From contig NYXM01000034.1 of NCBI GenBank assembly GCA_002685655.1, positions 1 through 19,352 of the forward strand: a DNA stretch of 19,352 nt, written 5' to 3'. Shown here piece after piece: positions 8,620 through 16,615 of this stretch. Under the pieces are notes generated by a model. It was not told where the DNA came from. It was given only the letters and a program-made list of their open reading frames with translations, and made no database searches. Position 1 is the first letter of the stretch. Each line of letters begins with the position of its first letter. The stretch comes from Planctomycetaceae bacterium. GTDB lineage: Bacteria; Planctomycetota; Planctomycetia; Pirellulales; Pirellulaceae. Both the position numbers and the translations under genes were made by a program.

Positions 8620-10675
8620 TCGTGTCCAGTGCCTCGGCAAGCAGTTCGGCAATATCCCTTGTTTCGATGTCACCGCCATGTGCGGCAAGGCCGTCTCGGA
8701 TCATGGTCAGACAGAACGGGCAGGCCACGACGACCGTCTGGGCGCCACTCTCCAGCATCTCTTTCACACGGCTCGCGCCGACACGACTGTCCGGTGTGTC
8801 GTCAAACCACATTCGTCCTCCGCCCGCGCCACAGCACGCCGTGTTACGCTCGCGACGAGGCAGTTCGACCGTCGCGTCCGCCGCGGGAAGTGCCAACTGC
8901 ATCAACTGTCTTGGAGGTTCGGTCACGTTGTTGACGCGCGCCAGGTAGCAAGGATCATGATAGGTCAGCTTCCCCGTCGAGTTTGTGACCGCTTCGTCAA
9001 TGGTCAGCTTGCCTTCTGCGATCAACTCGGCAAGAAACTGTGAGTGATGAACGACATCGAATTGTCCACCGAATTGCGGATAATCATGTTTGAAGCTGTT
9101 GAGGCAATGGGGACAGTGCGTGACAATTCTTTTGACCGAGTACCGAGCGAGTGTCGCCAGGTTTGTAGCTGCGAGTTCCTGAAACAAGAACTCGTCTCCC
9201 ATCCGCCGGGCCGATTCGCCCGTGCATCGCTCTTCGGGGCCGAGCACGGCAAAATTCACGTTGGCCGCCTGCAATAGCCTGACAACCGTACGTGCTACTT
9301 TCTGTGCTGGTCGATCGTACGCCGCGGCACAACCTACCCAATAGAGAATGTCGAAGTCTGGGTTGTCGCTCGCACGTGGAATATCCAGGCCTTCAGCCCA
9401 GTTCAATCGTTCGTCCGCGGGAAGCCCCCACGGGTTGCCAGACCGTTGCGTTTTCTGCAATGACGAAGCCGGTGCGCCGCGAAGATCGCCCTCAGCCACA
9501 AGGTTTCGCCGCAAGTCCGTGATGAATCTCAACGGGTTAACGCCCAGCGGACAGGTATCGACACAGGCGTGGCAAGTCGTACACGACCAAATGGTCTCAG
9601 CCGAGATCGTCTCGGCCAAAGTCGTTGTCACGCTCTGCGATGACGAATGATCGTCGTCGCGGGGACTACCACTTCGTCCTGCAGCCACTAAGTGCGATCG
9701 AAGATCTTGCACGACATCGCGTGGCGAGAGCGGCTTTCCGGCCTCATGCGCCGGACAGGCGTCTTGGCAGCGGCCGCAGGATACACACGCATCCAACTCA
9801 ACTAGTTGCCGACGCGTGAAGTCCTGGATGTTCGCCGCGCCAACCAGTCCTGTTGCTTCCACTTCCTCAATTGAAAGTGGATTTAATGTGCCGAGTCGTT
9901 CCGTGCGTGTCGCGAGATTGATCGCACCGGCAATCGAATGCAACAATCGAGTGAATGGAAATGCTGCGATGAAGCCAAGCGCCAGAACGGCGTGTGTCCA
10001 CCATAAGACAAAATGTATCGTGGCAGCACCGCCGTGCGTACCTCCCAACAACTCGAACAGACGCGCCACGCCCAGTCCGACGTACGAGAAACCCGGCTGC
10101 GGCGTCTGCTCGCGAACGATCCGCAACCCTTCGGCCAAATAGCCCGTGACGCCGAGCAGCACCAGTGTACCAAGCACCAACCAGTCCAACCCATGATGAC
10201 CGATGGTCGAATCGCCACGCACACGACGCCTGATGAACCAGACACAACCGGCCAGCAGCGCGAGTCCAGCCGTATCGAGAACGACCTCGAAAACCGCGAA
10301 GTAAATCCCCTTGTGAAAGAGCGGATTCGTTGGGTCGCGCCCAACAGCGGCGGCTGAATAGTGTTCGATCGCGATCAGGATCGTGCCAACGAACAGTAGA
10401 CAAAACCCGCCGAACAGCAACAAGTGCGCCGTGCCGGCATGTCGTCGCGCGCCTCGTACGGTCTGTTGAAACGCGACGTCGCTCAAGAAACGAGTGCACG
10501 CGGTCCGCCAATCAACTTGGCGATCTTCGTTCCGACCCAGTCTCCACAACCTCACTCGTCGATAGAGGCCGTATGTGAAACACCCGAGCGATCCGGCAAC
10601 TAGCGCATAGAAAATCCACTTCGACAAGGGGTCGATGTTCCCGAATATTTCGCGAGTGACTGAATCATCTGGCAT
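8612..10675 (-). CDS. Membrane cytochrome b / 4Fe-4S / CCG-domain oxidoreductase (ETF:quinone oxidoreductase type)
   Basis: A 687-aa fusion protein. Residues about 15-260 form five membrane helices of NarI-like cytochrome b type, with candidate heme histidines in RRHAGTAHLL and LWWTHAVLAL. Two 4Fe-4S motifs follow: CVSCGRCQDACP (about 295) and CTTCHACVDTCP (about 365). Two HdrD/GlpC-type CCG regions complete it: one with YWVGC and later CTGESARRMG, the other with YHDPCYLARVN, then CCGAGGGRMW and CPFCLTM. Proteins with this domain order sit beside etfAB in many bacteria and pass electrons from reduced ETF to menaquinone or ubiquinone. Here it directly follows etfA, overlapping it by 11 nt, and overlaps the transporter gene by 8 nt. 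All expected cysteines appear present. It is therefore the likely membrane exit of the operon's electron chain. Confidence 0.92.
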   Translation of the reverse strand: MPDDSVTREIFGNIDPLSKWIFYALVAGSLGCFTYGLYRRVRLWRLGRNEDRQVDWRTACTRFLSDVAFQQTVRGARRHAGTAHLLLFGGFCLLFVGTILIAIEHYSAAAVGRDPTNPLFHKGIYFAVFEVVLDTAGLALLAGCVWFIRRRVRGDSTIGHHGLDWLVLGTLVLLGVTGYLAEGLRIVREQTPQPGFSYVGLGVARLFELLGGTHGGAATIHFVLWWTHAVLALGFIAAFPFTRLLHSIAGAINLATRTERLGTLNPLSIEEVEATGLVGAANIQDFTRRQLVELDACVSCGRCQDACPAHEAGKPLSPRDVVQDLRSHLVAAGRSGSPRDDDHSSSQSVTTTLAETISAETIWSCTTCHACVDTCPLGVNPLRFITDLRRNLVAEGDLRGAPASSLQKTQRSGNPWGLPADERLNWAEGLDIPRASDNPDFDILYWVGCAAAYDRPAQKVARTVVRLLQAANVNFAVLGPEERCTGESARRMGDEFLFQELAATNLATLARYSVKRIVTHCPHCLNSFKHDYPQFGGQFDVVHHSQFLAELIAEGKLTIDEAVTNSTGKLTYHDPCYLARVNNVTEPPRQLMQLALPAADATVELPRRERNTACCGAGGGRMWFDDTPDSRVGASRVKEMLESGAQTVVVACPFCLTMIRDGLAAHGGDIETRDIAELLAEALDTND

Positions 10676-11630
10676 CGAGTCTCTGGATAAGTTGAGGAAC
10701 TAGCTCGTATACGTCTCCCACCAAACCGTAGTCTGCCATTTCAAAGATGGGCGCGTCTGGATCGTTGTTGATCGCTACAATGACCTTGGAGTTTTTCATC
10801 CCCGCCAAGTGTTGCACGGCGCCCGAGATCCCCAGCGCAAAGTACAGATCCGGTGCGACGATCTTGCCGGTCTGCCCGACTTGGAGGTCGTTGGTCGTGA
10901 TACCGGCATCGACCAGCGCACGCGAACTGCCCGTCGCGCCGCCAAGCTGATCGGCCAGCCCGCCGACGAGGCACTCATAGTCATCCAAATTCTTGATCGC
11001 TCGCCCGCCGGAGACGACGATCCTCGCATCCGTCACATCGGGTCGATGACTCGATTTGGAATCGACACGCTCGAAGTGGATGTGACTGGGCAATGTCGAC
11101 TCGTCGATATTGATTGCCGTGATCTCCAGCGCCACGTCAGTGGGTTGCGGTGCTTCGTAGGCAGAAGCACGAATGGTCACGATTTGCGGGCATCCCGTCA
11201 GCATCACGGTGGCGGTCACTGCCCCAGCAAACATCGGACGCCGCATCACAAGCTGCCCATCGTGAAGTGAATGACCCACAACATCGCTGGCCATCGCTCC
11301 GCCGAGCAACCCAGCCGCCCTACCCACAACGTCTTTGGCAAACGATGTCGATGCGGCGACAACAAGGTCCGTGTTACGATCGGACACTACATCGGCAATA
11401 ACTTTCGCGTAGCGGTCGGCGACCGGGTCAGCCAACGCAGGGCTGTCCGCGCTGAGCACGCGCGAAATCAACGCCGCTTCTCGCGCGACGCTGTCGATCT
11501 CGTGGCCAAGTACGAGACATTCGACCTCGCCGCCAGTTGACGCCGCCACCGAATTGGCAAATCCGACCGCGGATCGAGTGCCTGGACGAATCGTTGTTGT
11601 GTCGTGTTCCGCGACGACCAGGATACGCAT
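10665..11630 (-). CDS. etfA: Electron transfer flavoprotein alpha subunit
   Basis: A 321-aa ETF alpha subunit, which binds FAD and with EtfB carries electrons from flavin dehydrogenases to the membrane. The C-terminal FAD domain is well kept: SGGRAIKN, the SRALVDAGI region, [40 protein letters not shown] and [20 protein letters not shown] chose ATG 11630 because GGAG lies 6 nt before it and the protein then begins [13 protein letters not shown] 11645 would only add five residues. The gene starts 11 nt after the etfB stop and ends 11 nt inside the next gene. No insertion for a bifurcating extra FAD could be judged by eye. Its dehydrogenase partner is most simply the FAD protein at the head of the operon. 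Confidence 0.95.
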   Translation of the reverse strand: MRILVVAEHDTTTIRPGTRSAVGFANSVAASTGGEVECLVLGHEIDSVAREAALISRVLSADSPALADPVADRYAKVIADVVSDRNTDLVVAASTSFAKDVVGRAAGLLGGAMASDVVGHSLHDGQLVMRRPMFAGAVTATVMLTGCPQIVTIRASAYEAPQPTDVALEITAINIDESTLPSHIHFERVDSKSSHRPDVTDARIVVSGGRAIKNLDDYECLVGGLADQLGGATGSSRALVDAGITTNDLQVGQTGKIVAPDLYFALGISGAVQHLAGMKNSKVIVAINNDPDAPIFEMADYGLVGDVYELVPQLIQRLDAR

Positions 11631-11641
11631 ACATTTCTCCG

Positions 11642-12400
11642 TCAAATCACTTTTGCTTCGTCTCGAAGCTGGTCAAGCAGCTGATCGACATCACTGACGC
11701 GGAGGCAATTGCGCCCGGTCGAAGCGGCTTCCATTCGAAGTAGTTGAATCCGTGGTTCGAGGGCGAGCCCCAGCTGCTGGAAGTCGATCCGTTCGATGGG
11801 TTTCTTTCTGGCCTTGAGAATACTGGGCAATGACGCGTAGCGTGGTTCGTTCAGCCTCAGGTCGGCCGTGATCACGGCCGGCAGGCCAACAACAACGACC
11901 TCGATTCCTGCATCCGTTTCGCGGGCTACGCGCAAGCCCTCTTCGATGAAATCCAATTGTGATGCAAACGTGGCCTGCGGCCAGTCGAGCAGCGCGGCCA
12001 GGAATTGCCCAGCTTGATTCGCGTCGTCGTCGACCGCCTGCTTTCCCATCAAGACAAGATGAGGCTTCTCCCGCTTGACGGTCTCACACAGGATTCGAGC
12101 CACGTTCCACGGATCGAGCGACGGGGCACACTCAATCAGAATTGCTCGATCGGCCCCCATGGCGAGTGACGTGCGGAGTTCGTCTTCGTACTCGCCCGAA
12201 CCGATGCCGACGGCCACAACCTCGACTTCTTCCGTTGAGTTCTCTCTGATCCGCAAGGCTTCTTCGACGGCGATAGCGTCGAACGGATTAAGTACGAACG
12301 GCAGGTTGTCCTCATTGATCCCAATGCCGTCGTCCCGCACACGGACTCTCTGGTCCGTATCAGGCACTCGTTTCGTAGGTACAAGAATCTTCATGGTCAT
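11642..12400 (-). CDS. etfB: Electron transfer flavoprotein beta subunit
   Basis: A 252-aa ETF beta subunit, the AMP/nucleotide-binding partner of EtfA. The N-terminus reads MKILVPTKRVPD, and later sections are typical: LNPFDAIAVEEALR, VVAVGIGSGEYEDELRTSLA, LVLMGKQAVDDDANQAGQFL, and the recognition-loop region DLRLNEPRYASLPSILKARK. ATG 12400 and ATG 12394 are both plausible; the frame further upstream (to 12601) runs into the upstream gene and has no ETF similarity. No clear Shine-Dalgarno is seen; instead a perfect 12-bp palindrome lies 3 nt before the start. The gap to the upstream FAD gene is 70 nt, the largest in this operon before phnW. Confidence 0.95.
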   Translation of the reverse strand: MTMKILVPTKRVPDTDQRVRVRDDGIGINEDNLPFVLNPFDAIAVEEALRIRENSTEEVEVVAVGIGSGEYEDELRTSLAMGADRAILIECAPSLDPWNVARILCETVKREKPHLVLMGKQAVDDDANQAGQFLAALLDWPQATFASQLDFIEEGLRVARETDAGIEVVVVGLPAVITADLRLNEPRYASLPSILKARKKPIERIDFQQLGLALEPRIQLLRMEAASTGRNCLRVSDVDQLLDQLRDEAKVI

Positions 12401-12403
12401 AAC

Positions 12404-12415
12404 GATACGCGTATC
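12404..12415. promoter_or_regulatory. 12-bp perfect palindrome just before etfB
   Basis: GATACGCGTATC is a perfect palindrome ending 3 nt before the etfB ATG, where a ribosome-binding site would be expected. It could be a protein-binding site, or chance; one 12-bp palindrome in a 19-kb window is not remarkable by itself. Its position in place of a Shine-Dalgarno is what makes it worth noting. Confidence 0.25.
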
Positions 12416-12470
12416 ATACCGCGAGACGGCGCTACACCTTGCCGAGTTGAGATGGCGCCCAGTGAAATGG

Positions 12471-13718
12471 CTACTGTTTCTTTCCCTCAACGCGACCGTA
12501 GTATCCTCCGTGCATTTGATAACAGCTGGCTTTGATCTCGGCGCGCTCCTGGAAATCTGGAGAATCGAAATAGCGGTCCGCTTCGATCGCCGCGATATCA
12601 TAGTCGGTTTGGCCGTTGCGGATCAGGTCAGCCATAATCACTCCGATTGCCGGGCTTTGCACGATCCCGTGGCCACAGAAGCCCGAACAGTAGTACAGCC
12701 CCTCGATGTCCGGCATCTTCCCGCAGAACGGTTTTCCATCAGGTGTGAAAGTCATGATTCCGGTGGTGATGGTCATCGGCGTGCGTTCGTTGATCCAGGG
12801 AAATCGCTGCCCGGCGACGTAAATCAGCGTGGCGACGTGGATGTCATCCAACCGTGTCTTCATGGCCGACATGTCGAAGTCGACGGGCAGTTCTTCCATG
12901 TCGTACTCGAGCGTCTCTTCGCCGTACATGCCGACGATCAAGCCGCCACTTTCGGCGCGTGTGTAAAGGCGCAAATGGCGATCTCGCACCGCCGGGCTGA
13001 ACCGATCGATTCGACGGCTGTCGTCTGGCCGAGTTGTTAGATAGTAATGTCCCACCGCGGCTGTTGGCAGAACAGTGTCAGCCAATTCGGCGAGAAGATA
13101 CGACCATGGTCCCCCTGCATTGACAATCGTGGGAGCGTACAAAGGGCCGTCAGGCGTCTTCACTCCTTTTACCTTGCCGCCTTCGATCATCATCCCTTCG
13201 ACAGGGCAGTTCGCCTTGTACTCAACGCCGTGGCTTTTGCCGATCCGTGTGTAGGCGCTGACCAGTTCGGCCGGCTGCAGATGTCCATCAGTGCGACAGT
13301 AGCAGGCGTCCAACAGATCATCCGTCCGCATGTAGGGCAGTTTTTCTGAGACCTCGCCAATCGGAATGTGATCGATTTCAAAGCCGATGACTCTGCCCAT
13401 TTCAACCAGGTCCACAATCTCTTGAGCGCGCTCCGGTGTCTCGGCAATCCGCAACGATCCAGTCTGAACGAAGATTTCAATGTCCGCACACCGCTCAAGT
13501 TCCCTGACGATCTCCACGCCGTCTATGAGCATCCGCGTGGCTTCGGCCGTTCCTCGAAGCTGTCCGAGCAGCCCTGCCGCCCGCCCGGTCGAGCCGTTTC
13601 CGATCCGCTGGCGCTCGACGACCAGCACCTTTGTCCCGTGGATGGCCAGTTGCATGGCCGTGCTCAACCCGGCGACGCCCCCGCCGATGACGATCACGTC
13701 CGCCGTTTGAGCCGTCAT
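12471..13718 (-). CDS. FAD-dependent amine dehydrogenase-like oxidoreductase (DAO family)
   Basis: A 415-aa DAO-superfamily flavoprotein. The Rossmann motif VIVIGGGVAGLSTAMQLA is followed by VLVVERQRIGNGSTGRAAGL, typical of sarcosine, dimethylglycine and related N-methylamine dehydrogenases/oxidases. A C-terminal FAD/substrate section has PDGKPFCGKMPDIEGLYYCSG and FCGHGIVQSPAIG. No signal peptide or folate domain is present, so it is a stand-alone cytoplasmic enzyme. I prefer ATG 13718 (MTAQTADVIVIGGG); GTG 13739 adds seven residues. It heads the operon with etfBA, and members of this family (mammalian sarcosine and dimethylglycine dehydrogenases) do use ETF as electron acceptor. The substrate is unknown; the phnW remnant downstream points to an aminophosphonate, while methylated amines or amino acids remain open. 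Confidence 0.88.
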   Translation of the reverse strand: MTAQTADVIVIGGGVAGLSTAMQLAIHGTKVLVVERQRIGNGSTGRAAGLLGQLRGTAEATRMLIDGVEIVRELERCADIEIFVQTGSLRIAETPERAQEIVDLVEMGRVIGFEIDHIPIGEVSEKLPYMRTDDLLDACYCRTDGHLQPAELVSAYTRIGKSHGVEYKANCPVEGMMIEGGKVKGVKTPDGPLYAPTIVNAGGPWSYLLAELADTVLPTAAVGHYYLTTRPDDSRRIDRFSPAVRDRHLRLYTRAESGGLIVGMYGEETLEYDMEELPVDFDMSAMKTRLDDIHVATLIYVAGQRFPWINERTPMTITTGIMTFTPDGKPFCGKMPDIEGLYYCSGFCGHGIVQSPAIGVIMADLIRNGQTDYDIAAIEADRYFDSPDFQERAEIKASCYQMHGGYYGRVEGKKQ

Positions 13719-14169
13719 GTTTTGAAGATCCCGTTTCACGTGTGTCTGAAATGGAGCCTGCGGACCTGCAGCCGGTCATTGTGCGCGCCACTCACACTCG
13801 GAACTAGGACTTGTTGCGGAAAACGCTAGAGTATTTGCGCGCGGCAGCCTCTGATTGTAGCCATTATGTCTTTGAGAGATGCGATTCCGTCAGTCGGAGC
13901 GCAATTCTTGTCTTGATCTTACTCTTAACGGAGGTGTTAGTCCCTTTCGGCCATCGGCGTCTACCGATCGTAAGTCGTTGTCCGAAAAAGACTCCCGACC
14001 CCTTCGGTCTCTTTCCATCTGCCGCGCAAGCGGTCCGCGATTGCGGCGGCCTTTTGTTGGTTTACAATCTTCGTAACTGTTCGGTACTTCAGTGTTCGAT
14101 GCTTCGTGCGCAAAATGAAGTACTTGGTGTTTCCTCCCGCGATAACAAAAACTCACTTCTCGGAGCCGA
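13719..14169. other. Divergent intergenic region with a dispersed repeat
   Basis: About 450 bases between the divergent FAD dehydrogenase gene and the sialidase-like gene. Both promoters should be here, but I cannot point to convincing -35/-10 boxes. It contains a repeat (13947-13979) that recurs near 18911, and a 9-bp imperfect inverted pair GAAAAAGAC/GTCTCTTTC (13984-13992 and 14007-14015). No gene was recognised; the short frames here have no family resemblance. Confidence 0.5.
13947..13979. repeat. Dispersed intergenic repeat, copy 1
   Basis: These 33 bases match 18911-18943 at 26 of 33 positions, sharing the core CTACCGATCG and the stretch TCGGCG just before it. Both copies lie in non-coding DNA in the same orientation. 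The core contains the palindrome CGATCG. Confidence 0.5.
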
Positions 14170-14172
14170 ATG

Positions 14173-15327
14173 ATGTACGCCAATCAAACTCGCCGATCCT
14201 TCATGGCTAGCGCCGTGGCGACGACCGCTGTTCTATCGTCATCGCGAGCTTACGCGGCACCACCCGCTGCAAAGATCGAAGAGACTCGCGTTATCAGCCA
14301 CCTCAAGCACCGCTATCATGGCTGGCCGACGTTGGCTCGCCGAGCCAACGGCGAACTGTTGCTGGTTTGCTCGGGTGGTCGCGAGTCACACGTCTGTCCT
14401 TTTGGACGAATCGAGCTAATGCGATCGCACGACAACGGGACGACGTGGAGCTGGCCGGAAGTTGTCATGGATGGGCCGATCGATGATCGCGACGCAGGTG
14501 TTCTAGCAACGGCAAAGGGAACGCTGCTGGTAACGACATTTACATCGCTTGCCTACGAGCCGCTCTTGAAAAAGGCAGAAACAACTGAGAATTATCCCGC
14601 CGACAAACTGACTCGCTGGCAAGCCGCGCATCAACGTGTGTCGGACAAACAGCGCCAGGCGGCACTCGGCGTCTGGATGAAACGATCGACTGACGGTGGC
14701 GTCACGTGGTCTGGCCGTTATGACTGTTTGGTGGATAGCCCTCATGGTCCGATCCAACTTGCCGACGGACGGCTCTTGTATGCGGGCAAAGATCTCTGGC
14801 GGGAGCCGCATCGAATCGGCGTCTGTGAATCGACCGACGATGGCAAGACATGGGAGTGGCTTGCGGACATTCCGACTCGCGACGGCGACGACCACCAAAA
14901 CTATCACGAATTGCACGCAGTCGGAGCAGCGGATGGACGCATCATTGTTCAGATCAGGAATCACAATTCAAAAAGCGCCGGCGAGACTTTGCAGAGCGAT
15001 TCGGACGATGGCGGAAAGACCTGGGGCAAGCCAAAACCAATTGGCGTTTGGGGCTTGCCATCGCATCTGTTGAGGTTGAAGGACGATCGACTGCTCATGA
15101 CATACGGCCACCGCCGCGCGCCGTTAGGCAACCAAGCCCGTGTCAGCGACGATCATGGACGCTCTTGGTCCGAACCGATCATCCTCTCGGGAGACGGAGC
15201 GTCAGGCGATCTTGGTTATCCCTCGACCGTTCAACTCGAAAACGGTTCATTCGTGACCGTATGGTACGAGTTGCTCAAGGGCGCGAAGCACGCCCAACTT
15301 CGCCAGGCAAAATGGCGGCTCGTGTAG
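14173..15327 (+). CDS. Tat-exported sialidase-like BNR/Asp-box protein
   Basis: A 384-aa exo-sialidase/neuraminidase-superfamily beta-propeller. I favour ATG 14173, with GGAG 7 nt upstream; ATG 14170 adds one residue but leaves only 4 nt. The N-terminus has a twin-arginine signal (TRRSFMASAVATT) with likely cleavage after AYA. Five Asp-box repeats (S-x-D-x-G-x-T-W) are seen near residues 85, 172, 219, 277 and 325: SHDNGTTW, STDGGVTW, STDDGKTW, SDDGGKTW and SDDHGRSW. The family includes true sialidases and many planctomycete glycan-acting or non-catalytic homologues. I cannot assign the full catalytic Arg triad, so sialic acid cleavage is not claimed. It stands alone, divergent from the ETF operon and convergent with the SHD1 gene. 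Confidence 0.88.
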   Translation: MYANQTRRSFMASAVATTAVLSSSRAYAAPPAAKIEETRVISHLKHRYHGWPTLARRANGELLLVCSGGRESHVCPFGRIELMRSHDNGTTWSWPEVVMDGPIDDRDAGVLATAKGTLLVTTFTSLAYEPLLKKAETTENYPADKLTRWQAAHQRVSDKQRQAALGVWMKRSTDGGVTWSGRYDCLVDSPHGPIQLADGRLLYAGKDLWREPHRIGVCESTDDGKTWEWLADIPTRDGDDHQNYHELHAVGAADGRIIVQIRNHNSKSAGETLQSDSDDGGKTWGKPKPIGVWGLPSHLLRLKDDRLLMTYGHRRAPLGNQARVSDDHGRSWSEPIILSGDGASGDLGYPSTVQLENGSFVTVWYELLKGAKHAQLRQAKWRLV

Positions 15328-15346
15328 ATGATCCGCGTTAACCCCA

Positions 15347-15412
15347 ATACCGTTCAATAGTGTTGGCGAGGACGGAATCGTGACGGGGTCGGCCAACTCC
15401 ATGGAACGGTAT
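15347..15412. repeat. 21-bp imperfect inverted repeat between convergent genes
   Basis: The arms 15347-15367 and 15392-15412 match at 18 of 21 positions around a 24-nt loop (arm begins ATACCGTTC and ends GTTGGC). It lies 20 nt past the sialidase-like stop and 95 nt past the stop of the convergent SHD1 gene, so it may help end transcripts from either side. No T-run is attached, so a dispersed palindrome is as likely. Confidence 0.45.
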
Positions 15413-15465
15413 CCGCCTTAAAGGACGTTCTCGATCTCGTCCTGTCCAGTAACTCATCTCACGCC

Positions 15466-15507
15466 GCAATCGAGCGATTGCTCGCATCGGTCCGAGGCAT
15501 AGCCTCG
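15466..15507 (-). terminator. Two adjacent hairpins directly after the SHD1 stop codon
   Basis: On the - strand, immediately after the TAG stop (15508-15510), CGAGGC and GCCTCG pair around a TAT loop (15493-15507). This is followed by GCAATCG/CGATTGC with a 2-nt loop (15466-15481). Position fits a 3' transcript structure. There is no T-run, so classical intrinsic termination is unproven. Confidence 0.4.
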
Positions 15508-16263
15508 CTAGTTTTCGGCCTTCCGCTGATCCACGCTAACGCGGATCATCCAGTCTCCTCCAGTAAAGCTTCCGGCTCGTTTTCCAGGTAGACCAACGAG
15601 CGACTTGCCTTCTTGATCGTGACTGACGAACACACCTTTGGTGCTGGTAGGATTGAAGTTCAGGCAAACGACGAACTCCGGTGGGACTTCCGTGGGTTTG
15701 ATTCGTAACGCGACCCATTTTGGATTGCCGCGCGCGAACTTCGAATACGGAATTTCAAAATCTGCAATCAGCTTGAAATCCTTGTCGCACAGCGAGATGT
15801 GAAAGTCCTCCTTGGGAGGTTGTGATTGCCCGTAACGCCCGCCGTGAATCCGCACTGACGTGATGTAGTAGCCTTTGGCTGGAGCTTCAAACGACGAGGC
15901 AATTCCTCGTGGAAAACTCTTCTTGCCTGCGGGAGTCCCGTCGTCGCGGGTCAGTTCTTGAGGCTTTCCAGATAGTTGTGAGACCAATGCCGTGCGGGGA
16001 CCATCACCTTCGGACTTCTTGTCGCGCGAGCGGAGAAACTGCTGATCTGCAGAGCTCAGCCGGTCATAGTCAACCGTGAGGATTTTACCATCCTTACGTT
16101 TCAATCGCACTTTTCCATTGGCAAATTCGACGAGTTCCGCTTCTACGGAGAACACTCCCGTGGCGTCCATCCAGGTTCGTGTCTTCGAATCGTCGGCAAC
16201 GACGGTCGGCAAGGCTGCGATCATTATCAAACACAATACGGTTCCGGCAGTGCGCGCGCTCAT
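15508..16263 (-). CDS. Secreted SHD1-domain protein with C-terminal domain shared with the M56 sensor
   Basis: A 251-aa protein with a signal peptide (residues 1-23, ending PTVVA). Residues about 30-80 form an SHD1-type domain (SLA1 homology domain 1): TWMDATGVFSVEAELVEF, then GKVRLKRKDGK and DYDRLSSADQQFL. SHD1 modules are common in planctomycete exported proteins and their ligand is unknown. Residues about 104-246 form a second domain with marks RYG, PPKEDFHISL, EVPPEFVVCLNFN, STKGVFV and GGDWMIRVSV. The same domain ends the M56 protein encoded 350 bp upstream on the same strand. The ATG at 16263 is supported by AGGAGA 8 nt before it. Function unknown; an extracytoplasmic binding or sensing partner of the M56/BlaI system is a reasonable guess. 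DUF number for the second domain not known to me. Confidence 0.82.
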   Translation of the reverse strand: MSARTAGTVLCLIMIAALPTVVADDSKTRTWMDATGVFSVEAELVEFANGKVRLKRKDGKILTVDYDRLSSADQQFLRSRDKKSEGDGPRTALVSQLSGKPQELTRDDGTPAGKKSFPRGIASSFEAPAKGYYITSVRIHGGRYGQSQPPKEDFHISLCDKDFKLIADFEIPYSKFARGNPKWVALRIKPTEVPPEFVVCLNFNPTSTKGVFVSHDQEGKSLVGLPGKRAGSFTGGDWMIRVSVDQRKAEN

Positions 16264-16453
16264 TTCTCGTTCTCCTTGATTAGAAGTGTCGTATGGTCCA
16301 GTGCAAAACGCTCGTGAGGCTGTGCCCCAGACCGAGGCGAGCTATCACTCGGTTGCGGCGACTCGCTCCCCGACCAACCTGCGGTCGGTGGCCGTCGCTG
16401 AAAACTTGACTCATTTTTGTAAGGGGAAACTCGTTGTTGCGTTTGTGGCCGAT

Positions 16454-16571
16454 CAACACGTTATGCGCCAGTCCAACACGTTGTGCGCCGGTCTAACACG
16501 TTGTGGGTCGGTCAAACACGTTGTGGGCGGGTCTTCCCTCACGTTGTGGGTCGGTCTCCCGACCGGCCCAC
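16454..16571. repeat. 20-bp tandem repeat array ending in a hairpin (dispersed hairpin copy 2)
   Basis: Four units of exactly 20 bp follow each other at 16454, 16474, 16494 and 16514, with consensus AACACGTTGTGnGYCGGTC. A fifth, 23-bp unit is at 16534-16556, and a decayed one may precede at about 16434-16453. The fifth unit runs into its own inverted copy, giving a hairpin 16546-16571 with 11-bp arms and loop TCCC. That hairpin is a relative of 4442-4467. There are no unique spacers, so this is not a CRISPR. It looks like a palindromic element whose one arm has been multiplied. Confidence 0.75.
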
Positions 16572-16596
16572 GTTCGGCGGAGCCTTTCAGGGTCGT

Positions 16597-16611
16597 ACGG
16601 CCGTAGGCCGT
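16597..16611 (-). terminator. Small hairpin just after the M56 stop codon
   Basis: ACGGCC and GGCCGT (16597-16602, 16606-16611) pair perfectly around a 3-nt loop, beginning 4 nt after the M56 stop codon on the - strand. No T-run follows. The position parallels the hairpin after the SHD1 stop. A terminator role is only possible. Confidence 0.35.
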
Positions 16612-16615
16612 GGGT

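Larger units (their letters stand above)
16264..16615. other. Non-coding region with tandem repeats upstream of the SHD1 gene
   Basis: This 352-base stretch separates the M56 gene end from the SHD1 gene start (both - strand). It holds a 20-bp tandem array with a terminal hairpin, and a small hairpin next to the M56 stop. The SHD1 promoter should lie at about 16270-16430, but no clear boxes were found. No coding frame is convincing. Confidence 0.55.

Noticed and set aside
12075..13040. 321-codon frame on the + strand
   Set aside because: It lies opposite etfB and the FAD dehydrogenase, whose conserved motifs are clear; the + translation shows no recognisable domain.
14173..15327. Calling the BNR protein a true sialidase
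   Set aside because: Asp-box repeats define the fold only; I could not identify the full set of catalytic arginines, Tyr and Glu with confidence.
16454..16556. Possible CRISPR array
   Set aside because: The 20-bp units are directly adjacent with no unique spacers, and no cas genes are present.
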